DNA from: Liolophura sinensis
Taxonomy: Eukaryota; Mollusca; Polyplacophora; Chitonida; Chitonidae
Assembly (NCBI RefSeq): GCF_032854445.1
Contig: NC_088305.1
Span: 6,701,606 to 6,765,605 of the forward strand
DNA: 64,000 nt
Direction: 5' to 3'
Numbering within the stretch: the stretch's first letter is position 1; every line of letters starts with the position of its first letter. Of the stretch, positions 34,466-44,902 are shown one piece after another. Position numbers and translations under genes: made by a program. Under the pieces are notes generated by a model. It was not told where the DNA came from and searched no databases. It was given only the letters and a program-made list of their open reading frames with translations.

Positions 34466-36193
34466 TACAAGACCGGTAAAAGCTTTCAATAATAATCCCT
34501 GGCAATTGGTCGTAAAAATATTGTAATATCACAGAAATGTTAAGGAGAATGATGACATCTCACCGCCTTTCCATCTGATCCCAACTTTCACGATCAACAC
34601 CAAAGTTACGGTCATATTTTGTGCCTTACAAATATTTAGAAACTGTCCCTGTTTTAACTGCAAACCTAATATGATACAGTTGACGCTAGTGATCGAATAA
34701 AAGATGGCAACTTTTGCCGCTAAAGGTATAAAAAGTCGTCCAAGAACATTAATACTGCAGAGGAAAGAGACTTCTAGGGGTTATAACATGTAATAAATAA
34801 ACTTTATATGCAAAATAGAGCATTTAGGTTAAGCTTGCTGGTCCCGGAGGTGCTGACAACTATGATCGGATATCACCATAGGCTGTGGATTTATATAGAA
34901 GAAACCTGCTAGATAATACCCTCCTGTAAACCCTGGATGACATCCACCTATAAAATAGTTCCACTCAAAATCCAAAATTTATAATCTTGAATGAATGGGT
35001 AACAATGGCTTTACATCGTAGTAGAAAAAATTCCATATGTATAGTAGATATATCGTATCATCAAGATAAATAGATTACAGCACCTAAACACGGAAAATGA
35101 TACTTGAAAGAAAGGAAAACATGAAAAGAAGTCAAAATCAGTAGAATGACCATTAAATACTGCATTTAAAAGAATGTAATATATTTTTTAAGTGGAATAT
35201 TTAATATGGATGATACTGCCTGTAGTCAATGACGTTTCAGCATTTGCCACCCATAAAACATGCACGCCCAAACCCATCACTATTTTGATATTTCACAAAA
35301 AAAAGCGAGCAAAACTTTACATGTTTAATTTCCCATATTCGCATTTCGGATCAAATTGATACTCGTTCCATCTGAAATCAGTCATCCATAGAGGCTGTTA
35401 CCCCTCTTGTTTAGCAGTTTTCGCCCAGTGTGTGTGACGTTGTTCGCCACATGGTATTTGGAATAACTATGCTGGGATTTCCCAATGCTACTTGATATGA
35501 CTCAAGTGTTTTTTTATTATTGACGTACTTATTACCCACGATGAACGTATTGGGGAGGGTTATAGGACAGAAATAATCTGGCTGCTAAGGATGCCTAGCG
35601 GTAGTTTTATTGTCAGTGAGGTGGATAGGTCAAAGGCATAACCCTCGTTCACCTTGTCTGTACAACTTCCCCTAGAAATCCATAGCAAGGAAATTATTTC
35701 TTGATTTTGTCATTTCTGGTTTCTTGTGCAACGCACTCATTACATGAGATATGTTCACAAGCGTTTTATTCAGACCTGGACCAGAACAACTTTTGACATC
35801 ATAGGCGACATTCACTTTTCAACATAAACTGTGAAGAACACGATACATTCCTCAGATTTGGTTGCATTTAATTCAGTAAAATCCACTGAAATAATCTTTT
35901 TTTTTACAGCTTTAGAGGTCTCTCTGTTTGTGCATTTTGCTGTTTTGAAACATTTTAAATATAACGTGTGTGGGATATCTCGGTCCAACCTCAGAAACAA
36001 CCGAATATCTGTCAAACGTTATATCTACATATGTAATAGCAGACTCATCTTGAAGAGAACGTTTGTTGAACATGAAGAGAATCGATGGCCTGTCAGTTTC
36101 AATTAATACATAATGGTCAATAGTTTTCTCCAGTGGTGATTGTGTCAGTGAGCGCAGAACAGTGGTGTGTGGTAATTAAATAATGGTAATTAG
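34466..36193. other. Unassigned AT-rich DNA
   Basis: No gene or clear repeat is recognised. Overlapping frames of 67 and 91 codons at 35812-36106 on opposite strands have no known homology. Confidence 0.45.
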
Positions 36194-36325
36194 TGTGTTT
36201 GACTTTTACGCCATCCTCAAGAATGTCTTACATATATATATTATGGCGGTGATCAGGTCTCTGGGTGGAGGAAACCGAGCATGACGCGTGGGAAACCGCT
36301 CTATCTCGCCATGTAACTGATAACC
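36194..36325 (-). repeat. SINE A, old inverted fragment
   Basis: TTTGACTTTTACGCCATCCT, CAAGAATGTCTTACATATA, ATTATGGCGGTGATCAGG and GAGGAAACCGAGC match the 3' half of SINE A with many changes. Confidence 0.7.
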
Positions 36326-36449
36326 TCTGGACAAAATAGCTATAGAAGTATCGCAAGCTAGATTTGAACTCTTGACCAAACTGACAAAGACTACACGTCT
36401 TTCGGAACAGGTCAGTTTACGAATATACACATCAGGACACAAATTTAAT

Positions 36450-36755
36450 AAACGATTTACAAAAAGAGTAAAACCAGCACAGTGGCAACAGCGTGATAAT
36501 TGGCAGATGATCACAAGTAATTGGTGAAGTACGGCATTGTGTAAATATACCTCAGTAAGGTTTTGTTCTAAGTGTTCGTGTAAATGCTTAAACAGTACAA
36601 ACGACTCCTAACTCCATGGGTTCAGCAGTATAAGATAAAAAAAACGCAGTGATGTCAAAAGCAATTTATTAGACGTTACTGGTGTAGAATGACGTAACAC
36701 AGAACAACTGGGTTTTCCTCATATTTAAGAGACAATAACATTAAAGCAATGCAAC
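36450..36755 (+). repeat. Dispersed repeat D, full-length copy
   Basis: AGAGTAAAACCAGCACAGTG, AACAGCGTGATAATTGGCAG, GGTGAAGTACGGCATTGTG, GTTCGTGTAAATGCTTAAAC, TAACTCCATGGGTTCAGCAG and GCAATTTATTAGACGTTACT. The MITE at 36760 begins a few bases after its end. Confidence 0.85.
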
Positions 36756-36759
36756 GGGA

Positions 36760-36980
36760 CCTGGCCCGATGATCACAAAGCGACCTTAGACTTAAGTCAA
36801 AATTTCTAACATGAAACTTGGTAGTTTCTTTTCCGTTATTTTAGCTGCAATTTGTTTTACAATAGCTGGTCCAGAATTTATGTTATCTAAAAATGACATT
36901 GTTACATAATAGGTAACAATTTTAAGGTTATTTGAAATTTTTACTTGAGCCTAAGATCGCTTCGTGATCTTGGGGCCAGG
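36760..36980. mobile_element. Palindromic MITE, ~221 bp
   Basis: The left end, CCTGGCCCGATGATCACAAA then GCGACCTTAGACTTAAGTCA and AAATTTC, is the imperfect reverse complement of the right end, GAAATTTTTACTTGAGCCTA then AGATCGCTTCGTGATCTTGG and GGCCAGG. The inverted arms cover nearly 50 bp each and enclose an AT-rich centre without coding sequence. Termini of the type CACAAAGCGA(C/T)CTTAG are familiar from non-autonomous DNA elements of marine invertebrates (recalled). The responsible transposase is not in the window. Confidence 0.85.
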
Positions 36981-38046
36981 CCTCAGGTATGCATAATACC
37001 ACAGTAGAATCCTGGTATATGTAGGGATAGATTATCATCAAAGACTTTAAGCATACAGCCATGTATAAGTCAACTGTATATTCGAGCAATCCCAGAAAGA
37101 TTTGTCGACCAGCTGGAAAAGAAATCGACTCATATAACAAAACATAAGTTCGTAATATTTATGTTGTTACTTAGTAGTTTGATATTGTTGCTTTTGAAGA
37201 TGTTGATTTGACCTACCACAACCATTTCTCCCTTACCAGATCGATAGATTGATTTATAATTTTAATACATCTTGCTATTAACATAATCAGTTAGATTTCG
37301 ATATTGCCGCTGTATACCACTAAGTAAGTAATGGATAGTCTTATGCCTTAACTGGAGTAGAATGTACTATCTCCAGTAAGTGAAATATTTTTCTTTGCCT
37401 ATAGAAACGTGCTACTGACAGCCATTCTGGTTACTTCTCACACCCTCTCACCAAAAAAATAAACAAATCCGTGGAAAACTAAAAATGAAGCCAGCTTATC
37501 CTTGAGCACGAATGTTTATGAGCCACGGATAAGGTAACCGCTCTAATCCCATTTTTGTAAGTTGGTGGAAAAACTTCTTAGTTTAAGCTTTACCTAAAAC
37601 GGTTCTCCGCCAGGCTGTCAATACTGGGGATAGATTCGCCTGATGTGCATGAAGTACTGTTTGCACAGTGAGCCGCTCTCTTCAGTAATTTTCTTGGGTG
37701 TGAGCATCGCTCTCGACACTTATTGATTGTGTCAGGCTCGTCCCAAGTCGTGATGCTTATACTGATGTCTTACGTGAGATGGAGTACCCGACATGATATC
37801 GTACGCAACTGTTCTCTGATAGTGTTTACTAATTAGCATGGGCGTCATGATTCATGGTTTAATTATTAATGATGTTAAGGAGGTATATGCAAAAGCATGT
37901 TTGCGACCACTGATGAATAATTCTGTGTCTTCTTGTCTTTGTGCTAAGTCTCCGTCTTTAGCGTTGCGCTTTCATAATAACTGTATAGCAGAATGAACAT
38001 TCCCAAAGCACGACGGTTACAGGACTAGTTCTCTCTAGCCTTCTGT
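36981..38046. other. Unassigned DNA
   Basis: No homology-supported frame or recognised repeat. Confidence 0.45.
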
Positions 38047-38095
38047 CATGGGTTTCCCCGGGCAGCGTTCGTATAAGTAAAATAAACCAATCAAA
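38047..38095 (+). repeat. SINE A 3' remnant
   Basis: CATGGGTTTCCCCGGGCAGC, GTATAAGTAAAATAAACCA and ATCAAAG; the middle of the 3' half is deleted. Confidence 0.7.
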
Positions 38096-38369
38096 GTATA
38101 AATAGGTGCATTTTCTGGTCTGCGCAAATGTATACTCAGACTTACTTCTACTTAGACCGATCGTCTTCTCTACACGGAAGGCTGTCCTGAAATCAAAACG
38201 CTGTAGATCAATATTTTCTTGTCTGTATGATATGGTCATCAGGGAAGTGCACGGTTTTGTTAAAGAATTGATTAGTTTGTAGGAAACAATTGTGGAAAAA
38301 TAAGAACAAAATGTCAATCTACTGTATTTTCTGTTTTCATATGACCGGATTTTAACGACTCTCATTTAG

Positions 38370-38570
38370 GCGGTCGCTCTGAGATCAAGTCCAGCTCATG
38401 CTGGCATCTTTTCCAGCCGGTTCTTTTTCTGGCATCAACCTGCGAATATTCGTAGGATTACCCCGGGCCCTGCCGGGATTCCTCTCACCATAAAGCTGAC
38501 CTTCGACGTATAAGTGAAGCATTCTTAAGTACGGCATGAAACAGCAATCAAATAAATAAATGAAATAAAT
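38370..38570 (+). repeat. SINE A, 5'-truncated
   Basis: GGCGGTCGCTCTGAGATCAA with a B-box-like AGTCC, TCATGCTGGCATCTTTTCC, CCCCGGGCCCTGCCGGGATT, CGTATAAGTGAAGCATTCTT and a CAAATAAATAAATGAAATAA tail. Confidence 0.9.
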
Positions 38571-39387
38571 AATATAAGAAAATCCAGTTAACTGGATTCC
38601 CATACCTGTTTGGTCCCTAAGCAAAGACACCAGACTACTACCTTCCAAATCCATAACATAGCTCATCTGGGACATCACTGAAACATCACACGATCAGGAG
38701 TTTACGCCGTCCTAGCAGGAGACCAACTGAAACTGTCAGGAGTATCTCGTTCTCTAATTGCAAGCTCCTACATCTCTAAAGCTGCTGAACAAAAAAAGTG
38801 AACTTAACATTAACATGGCATAACTTTTGTTAATTTGCGAATTTTACAGGTCAAGTAGGTTGGCGGCGGGATCGAATTTCATGGAAACCCTAAAAAATCT
38901 TCTCAAAAACGCAATTAGTCGACAAGGTTGCAATATGATGCCCATATATTTTAGAACGTTTTGGACTCTTTAGTCATTTTTAGGAAAACCAATTGACTCA
39001 TTCTGACTTTGTTTTATTTTGTCCATAATTTTATCCTACAATAATGCAAGTGTGAACTATCTGATTCAACGTCCTTGAATGAATAAAAATATGGCAATAG
39101 GTTTTTACCGGGTGATTTAACGAAAAACAAAACACTGAAAACTGCTGAAATTTCCAAAAGACACATTAACTCAGAACGATAGGATCATCACTAAATTGCA
39201 GCCCGTGATGTGGCCTTTAATTAGTTTATGAATAGATTTGAGCCCTGATGAACAATGTTTTAGCAAATATTTGAATGATAGAGCCTTCAGTTATAACCAT
39301 CTTATTTTACACAGAAATGATATTGTCTCAAGAGCTAGCTTGCCTGATCTGCTCCGTTAACGTCACTTACAGTGTTTAGTTCAGTGA
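38571..39387. other. Unassigned DNA
   Basis: Nothing recognised. Confidence 0.45.
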
Positions 39388-39512
39388 TTTATTTAGTTTT
39401 TTATCTGATCCATGTTTTACGCCGTACTCAAGAATATTTCACTTATACGGCGGCGACCAGCATTATGGTGGGAGGAAACCAGGCAGAGCCTAAGCCCACG
39501 ACAATCCGCAAG
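39388..39512 (-). repeat. SINE A 3' half, inverted
   Basis: ATTTATTTAGTTTTTTATCT tail, TTTTACGCCGTACTCAAGAA, CACTTATACGGCGGCGACCA and ATTATGGTGGGAGGAAACC. Confidence 0.92.
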
Positions 39513-39689
39513 ATGGAAGACCTTATATATACATTCCTGTTCTGGCAAGGGCCATGTTTTTCACAACTGAAACTGAGACTTTGCCTACAGCGGCCTCCCT
39601 CGAGATTTAGTTTAGTGTATTATATACTATATTAAAGAAGGGGAAGTGCTGTCAGAATCTCCACAGATTTGACCTAATTGCATCAGGGT

Positions 39690-40030
39690 TTGAGTGAGTC
39701 GGTGTGTTATCGGGCTTTAACGTCATAAAGCGACGAAGGAGTCCTTAGAGTGCATGTAGTGTGCCTCCTTGTTGCAGGACGGATTTCCGCCGCTCTTTTA
39801 TCTAGTGCTGCTTCACTGAGACTTCACCGAAGGCATGTAAGTCGCCCCACCCTAGCGATTATACTGATACGGGTCAACCAGTCGTTGCACTATCCCTTTA
39901 ATGCTGAGCACCAAGCGAGGAAGCCACGACTTCCTCTTTTAAGGTCTTAGGTGTGATTCGACCCAAGATTGACCTTGGATCTACCTCTACCGAAGTGGAC
40001 GCTCTAGCAACTAAGCCATCGGGGCCGGTC
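39690..40030 (-). repeat. SINE B, full-length, inverted
   Basis: GAGTGAGTCGGTGTG tail, GGGCTTTAACGTCATAAAGC, CTTCACCGAAGGC, TACTGATACGGGTCAACCAG, GCTGAGCACCAAGCGAGGAA, and the tRNA-like head ending CTAAGCCATCGGGGCCGGTC at the right. The 66-codon frame inside is part of the SINE. Confidence 0.92.
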
Positions 40031-40742
40031 ATCAGGGTTTGAAGTGGAATATTGTTCACCTTATCTGGCAGGAGTGGAACTAGATCTTAGTATACACAAT
40101 TTAGAATTCTCATTTGCATCTTGTTTTCTGGATTTGCAAAGTCCACTTTCAGAATGACAAACATGAGAATGCATCAATTTCACTTATTATGCATCAGTTA
40201 AACATAAATTGATGAGAAAAAATATTAAAAATAGAGTTAATAAACTTTGAGTAATACTTTTACCTTTCTGAAATTAAAAAATGCTGCTGTATTTTGAATA
40301 TGTTTTACCAAGAGCAAAAGAATTAAAGACATAATAATGCAAAGGTGTGAAACATATGTACAGTGAAAAATGAATATTTCTTAATATTTTAACAATTATA
40401 ATAATTTGAATGAATTTATGCAATCTTATCAAGGGAAATGGTAAACTTACCCTGCAAAACAAGTGCAGTGAGGCATTTCCGAGTGTTTTTTTTTTCTCCA
40501 TTTTTAACGTCTTATCTGGAATAATTGGATGTTACGAACACATTTGAAATACTTGCTTGAGCCCATGCCAATGCTGTGAACGTTTACACCTATATTTAGA
40601 AATCCATTATCGCAATTGTTAGGATTATTACATCTTTTGTTCGATAATTCCAAGCACCAATATCTCCTAAGCTGATAAAGCTAGAGAAATCAAACTCAGC
40701 CGTACCAATATTGAACACATGACATATCGTTTTTTCTGTGTG
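40031..40742. other. Unassigned AT-rich DNA
   Basis: No gene is recognised; a 75-codon - strand frame at 40274-40501 is AT-driven and without homology. Confidence 0.45.
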
Positions 40743-41030
40743 TATGGTTTGGGCTTTGTGTTGTACTTAGCCACTTTTTCAGTCGTATGTCGACGAGGAA
40801 TCGTTAGGAATGTGCACATTTATTCTGTTTTCTTGCAGCGGAGCGAGTCTTTGCTGCCAGAGAGCTGCAGTCCTGTTTCCCTGCTCCATCACTGCTGAGC
40901 GCCAAGCGAGTCAGCAACTACAAGTGTTAGTACCATATTTAAAGTCTCTGGTATAACCCAACCCGGGTTTGATCCCGGGCCTCTCGATTTCAAAGTGAAC
41001 ACTCTAACTATTAGACCACCAAAGCGGTCA
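40743..41030 (-). repeat. SINE B-related subfamily, inverted
   Basis: GGTTTGGGCTTTGTGTTGTA, TCAGTCGTATGTCGACGAGG, CACTGCTGAGCGCCAAGCGA and AACCCGGGTTTGATCCCGGG (B-box region), then a tRNA-like head TTAGACCACCAAAGCGGTC. The B-box hairpin is well kept. Its head and body differ from the copies at 39690, 51185 and 61971 and match the copy at 10584. Confidence 0.9.
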
Positions 41031-41042
41031 TATGGTTTGATT

Positions 41043-41175
41043 ATTTTATTTATTTGATTGGTGTTTTACGCCGTACTCTAGAATATTCAGTTAGAAGACG
41101 GCAGCCAGCAGGATGGTGGGAGAAAGCCGGACAGCGCCCGGGGGAAATCCACGACCGTCTGCAGGTTGCTGGAAG
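41043..41175 (-). repeat. SINE A 3' half, inverted
   Basis: TTTTATTTATTTGATTGGTG, TTTTACGCCGTACTCTAGAA and GGATGGTGGGAGAAAGCCG, ending at TTGCTGGAAGTCC. A tiny + strand SINE A tail (GGCGTAAAACACCAATTAAA, 41198-41225) follows, so two opposed copies have collapsed. Confidence 0.9.
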
Positions 41176-41225
41176 TCCAGCATGTCTGGCATCTCTCTGG
41201 CGTAAAACACCAATTAAATAAATGA

Positions 41226-41952
41226 TAAAATAATTCATAATAGCACTTATTTAATATATGACAGCCTGTATCTTATCTCACACAACAAGTACCTCGCCAA
41301 ACATAAAGGGAAGAGGAAAGATACGAACTCCTTTACTAACGAATTCGTTACTTCACTGTACCATGACGGATGCCTGACAAAATATGGTCGAAAAACGAAG
41401 TTTAAACTTGCCAAAACATGACGAATCTGATCACATTATAAAGTTTATTTTATACATATGAAGCCATACGTTAACAAGAACAAAACTTTGACAGCACATG
41501 AAAGATTCAGTAAAGAGATTTTTCTGGTTAACGTTGATTTTTATATTTTAAATAAAAGACACAGTACCTCGATTGAACGAAAAATTAGTGTTTTTAATGG
41601 AGAGTGCATTTTGGCGGGCTATTACTAAGCAACCATCTCTTTTATGGCCATATTACTTTTATGGGTAATTCGACCAAGTTTTATACTTCTGATTTGGAGC
41701 TTTACAGAACTGTGATGGGATTTTGAAATTTTCACTTTCTTATCCTACCTTTCTGGGGTCGATTCTCCGCCTTACCGTACCAGGTTCTTTTTCAATCAAA
41801 AAGTATCAGTACAGAGCCTGCATCTGAAAAAGATGTACTCTTTCTTTTGACTCTCCTTAGTAGGTCCATTGCACATAACCCCGAAAAGTCTCAGGTCCAA
41901 ATCCAGTTTATTCCTACTCGTTCCTACTTTTTTTTCTTTTTTATGAACAACG
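41226..41952. other. Unassigned AT-rich DNA
   Basis: Nothing recognised before the TA microsatellite. Confidence 0.45.
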
Positions 41953-41958
41953 TATATA

Positions 41959-42026
<68 letters not shown>
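41953..42026. repeat. (TA)n microsatellite
   Basis: About 37 TA units with a single C interruption near 41977. Causes YIYI-type frames on both strands. Confidence 0.97.
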
Positions 42027-42028
<2 letters not shown>

Positions 42029-42122
42029 CGTTCATAAGGATACAAGAAATGCTAACACGGCAATATCGTGGATCCTGACAACATAACCTGGCTAACCGTT
42101 TTAATTTATTCTATTCATTTAC

Positions 42123-42288
42123 CGCGCTAGCGCAGCGTAATGAGCCCTTCAACAATGAGACGCCGTGAGTTCAAGTCCGCCTCATGCTGGCTTCCTCTCC
42201 GGCCGTACGTGGGAAGGTCCTTTAGCAATCTGCGGATGGTCGTGGGTTTCCCCCAGGTTCTCTCCGGTTTCCTCCCACCATAATGCTT
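42123..42288 (+). repeat. SINE A, 3'-truncated
   Basis: CGCGCTAGCGCAGCGTAATG, GAGTTCAAGTCCGCCTCATG, CTTCCTCTCCGGCCGTACGT, TGCGGATGGTCGTGGGTTTC and TTTCCTCCCACCATAATGCT, after which the element is lost. Little diverged in the part that remains. Confidence 0.93.
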
Positions 42289-42369
42289 ATTTATTTAATT
42301 ATTAGACACCATTGTTGTTTAACACCATACACGAGAATTTAAGACGGATGTCATTTTTCGAACCTTAAA

Positions 42370-43430
42370 CTTAACCAGGTACATATCGAATCTTAATTGT
42401 TTTCGCAGTTTAATTCTGTGATGCTAGTGCACATATACACAGCGAATCATTATTGTCTTGGCCGTTTCATTCCGTGAGATTAGTATAAAGGTACACAGCG
42501 AATCTTAATTGTTTTGGCAGTTTAATTCTGTGATGTTAGTATGAAGGTACAAAACGAATCTTAATTGTTTTGGCAGTTTAATTTTGTGATGTTAGTGCGG
42601 AGGTGCATAGCGATTATTTATTGCCTTAGCAGTTGTATGCTTTAAGGTGAGTACGCAGATTAATAGCGAATCGGTATGATCTTGGCAGTTTCTTTGCGTG
42701 ATGTTAGTATAAAGGTACACAGCAAATTACTATTGTCTTGGCAGTTTAATTCTGTGATGTTAGTATGAAGGTACATAGCGAATCGGTATTATCTTGGCAG
42801 TTTAATTCTGTGATGTTAGTATGACGGTATATAGCGAATCTTAATTGTTTTCGCAGTTTAATTCTGTGATGTTAGTATGAAGGTACAAAACGAATCTTAA
42901 TTGTTTTGGCAGTTTAATTCTGTGATGTTAGTGCGGAGGTGCATAGCGATTCTTTATTGTCTTGGCAGTTTCATTCCGTGATGTTAGTATGAAGGTACAT
43001 AGCGAATCTTAATTGTTTTGGCAGTTTAATTCTGTGATGTTATTGTGCAGGTACACAGCGAATTACTATTGTCTTGGTAGTTTAATTTTGTATTGTTAGT
43101 ATGAAGGTACAAAACGAATCTTTATTGTTTTGGCAGTTTCATTCCGTGGTGTTAGTATGAAGGTACAAAACGAATATTAATTGTTTTGGCAGTTTAATTC
43201 TGTGATGTTAGTCCGGAGGTACATAGCTATTCTTTATTGCCTGAGCAGTTGTATGCTTTAAGGTGAGTACGCAGATTAATAGCGAATCGGTATTATCTTG
43301 GCAGTTTCTTTCTGTGAGGTTAGTGCGCAGGTTAATAGCAAATTTTTGTTGTCTTTATAGCAGTTTCATTCCGTATCGTTAGTAGGCAGAGGCATATGGA
43401 ATCTTTTATTGTATTAGCAGTTTTCTGCAG
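42370..43430. repeat. 56-bp satellite with 616-bp higher-order period
   Basis: Monomers read TACACAGCGAATCTTAATTG, TTTTGGCAGTTTAATTCTGT, GATGTTAGTATGAAGG (for example starts at 42492 and 42548, 56 bp apart). About 19 copies. A variant dimer with GAGCAGTTGTATGCTTTAAG occurs at 42623 and 43239, exactly 616 bp or 11 monomers apart. The preceding TACAAAACG monomers at 42548 and 43164 are also 616 bp apart. A further variant (GTGCGGAGGTGCATAG) recurs at 42595 and 42931, 336 bp or 6 monomers. Confidence 0.95.
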
Positions 43431-44353
43431 GGTTTGCATGCAACTGTCTCGATGTTTGATGTGATTTGTTTCAGATTGATGTTTTGTTTAAAGGATGTCT
43501 CATTTTGTGACTTCACTTAAAGATCTTTTTTAACCCTTGCTGTGATGGTTTAAGTGTGTCATTTCGTTAATTAGCTTGGCAATTGATCCACCGTGTGATA
43601 AATGAAGTGATGGAAATTTCTGCCCGAATGAGAATTCCGCCGCACGCAAGATTGAGCAAAAGTCGATGTTTCTAAGGGAAAACAAGGAGGGGGGAGGGGG
43701 CGGGTCCTTAATGCCTCAAATTTTGTCATACCTTTTTTCCTGGATCTACGAAGTTAGATCTCTTGAGATGGTTTCACAACACCCGCTGGGTTTCCGTGCG
43801 TTCTCATAAACGGACTCTTGTGCTAATCATCCTAAACTATCCACAATGAAAATGGATTCTTACTACTCTAATGCTCTAATCGATTTTGTATTTGTAATAA
43901 ATAGTTCGTGTTAGATGCTTACAGAAAGCGTCCGTCTCCTTCGTTTCGAATTTGAAGGTTGGAATTTTCACCTGGAAAACTTTTGTAACGTATTCACGCC
44001 TCGATATATATGTTTCACACATGGCGCAATGGCGTATCGCCTTAGTCAACTTTGTTATGAACTTTGGCAGGTATTACCTTCATGAACTACTGGAAAGGAT
44101 TGCATTTGGTAATTGATTTTATTCCCTTTTGGCTTTGATGTAATTGTTATTACTATCCTTCAGGCCTTACTTCATGGTTTTTAAGACATGACGAGGAACA
44201 GATGAGAAACATGTAACCGAGATACGTTTCAATGTATAGCCAATGCAACGGGCCAATGTTGACTTGCAACCCTCGACAATACTGTTCAACAGATGCCCCA
44301 AAAGAGGGGCAATTAGACACCTAAACAGTATTTCCACCCTTTAGCTTGTAGAG
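43431..44353. other. Unassigned DNA with a G-rich tract
   Basis: A G-rich run GGAGGGGGGAGGGGGCGGG lies at about 43687-43705. No coding homology is seen. Confidence 0.5.
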
Positions 44354-44613
44354 AGACCTCTGTGGCTAACCGTTTAGCTTGCTCGTGCAGTGCAATGGCC
44401 TTGAAGCCTCTCACCAATGTGACCGCTGTGGGTTAAGTCCAACCAAGGCTGGCTTCACCTCTGATTGTACGTAAGAAGGTCCTCCAGCAACCTACGGTTG
44501 GTCGTGGTTTTTTCTCGGATTCTGCCAGGCATCCGCCCACCATAATACTGGCCGCCATCGTCTAAGTGAAATGAGTGCACCTTAAAACACCAATCAAATA
44601 AATAAATAAATAA
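44354..44613 (+). repeat. SINE A, full-length
   Basis: Head GACCTCTGTGGCTAACCGTT TAGC, then AGCCTCTCACCAATGTGACC, GAAGGTCCTCCAGCAACCTA, CCACCATAATACTGGCCGCC and the tail AAACACCAATCAAATAAATA. Confidence 0.92.
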
Positions 44614-44902
44614 TTCTTAAATGTTTAACACACTTTACTGAATATTTAAACTTTTTTTTTTTATTTTTCAGTTTCACACACATGGCCCAAAACTTCATGG
44701 CCGATAAAGCATCGGGTTTTTTTTAGCGGAATTGAGCGTTCTCGTCACCAGAAACAATACACAATCATTTCAAGATCACGCACAACTGTACTTATACAGA
44801 TCTCTGTCATTCAGTGTACCAATGAACACTTGACATGTTTGTGGCTGTCTCTTCCGTAAACCAGATTCTTGTGGTTAGAATATGCCTGCACAAGCACATA
44901 TA

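Noticed and set aside
41953-42026. TA tract as a promoter TATA region
   Set aside because: It is a simple (TA)n microsatellite with no gene downstream.
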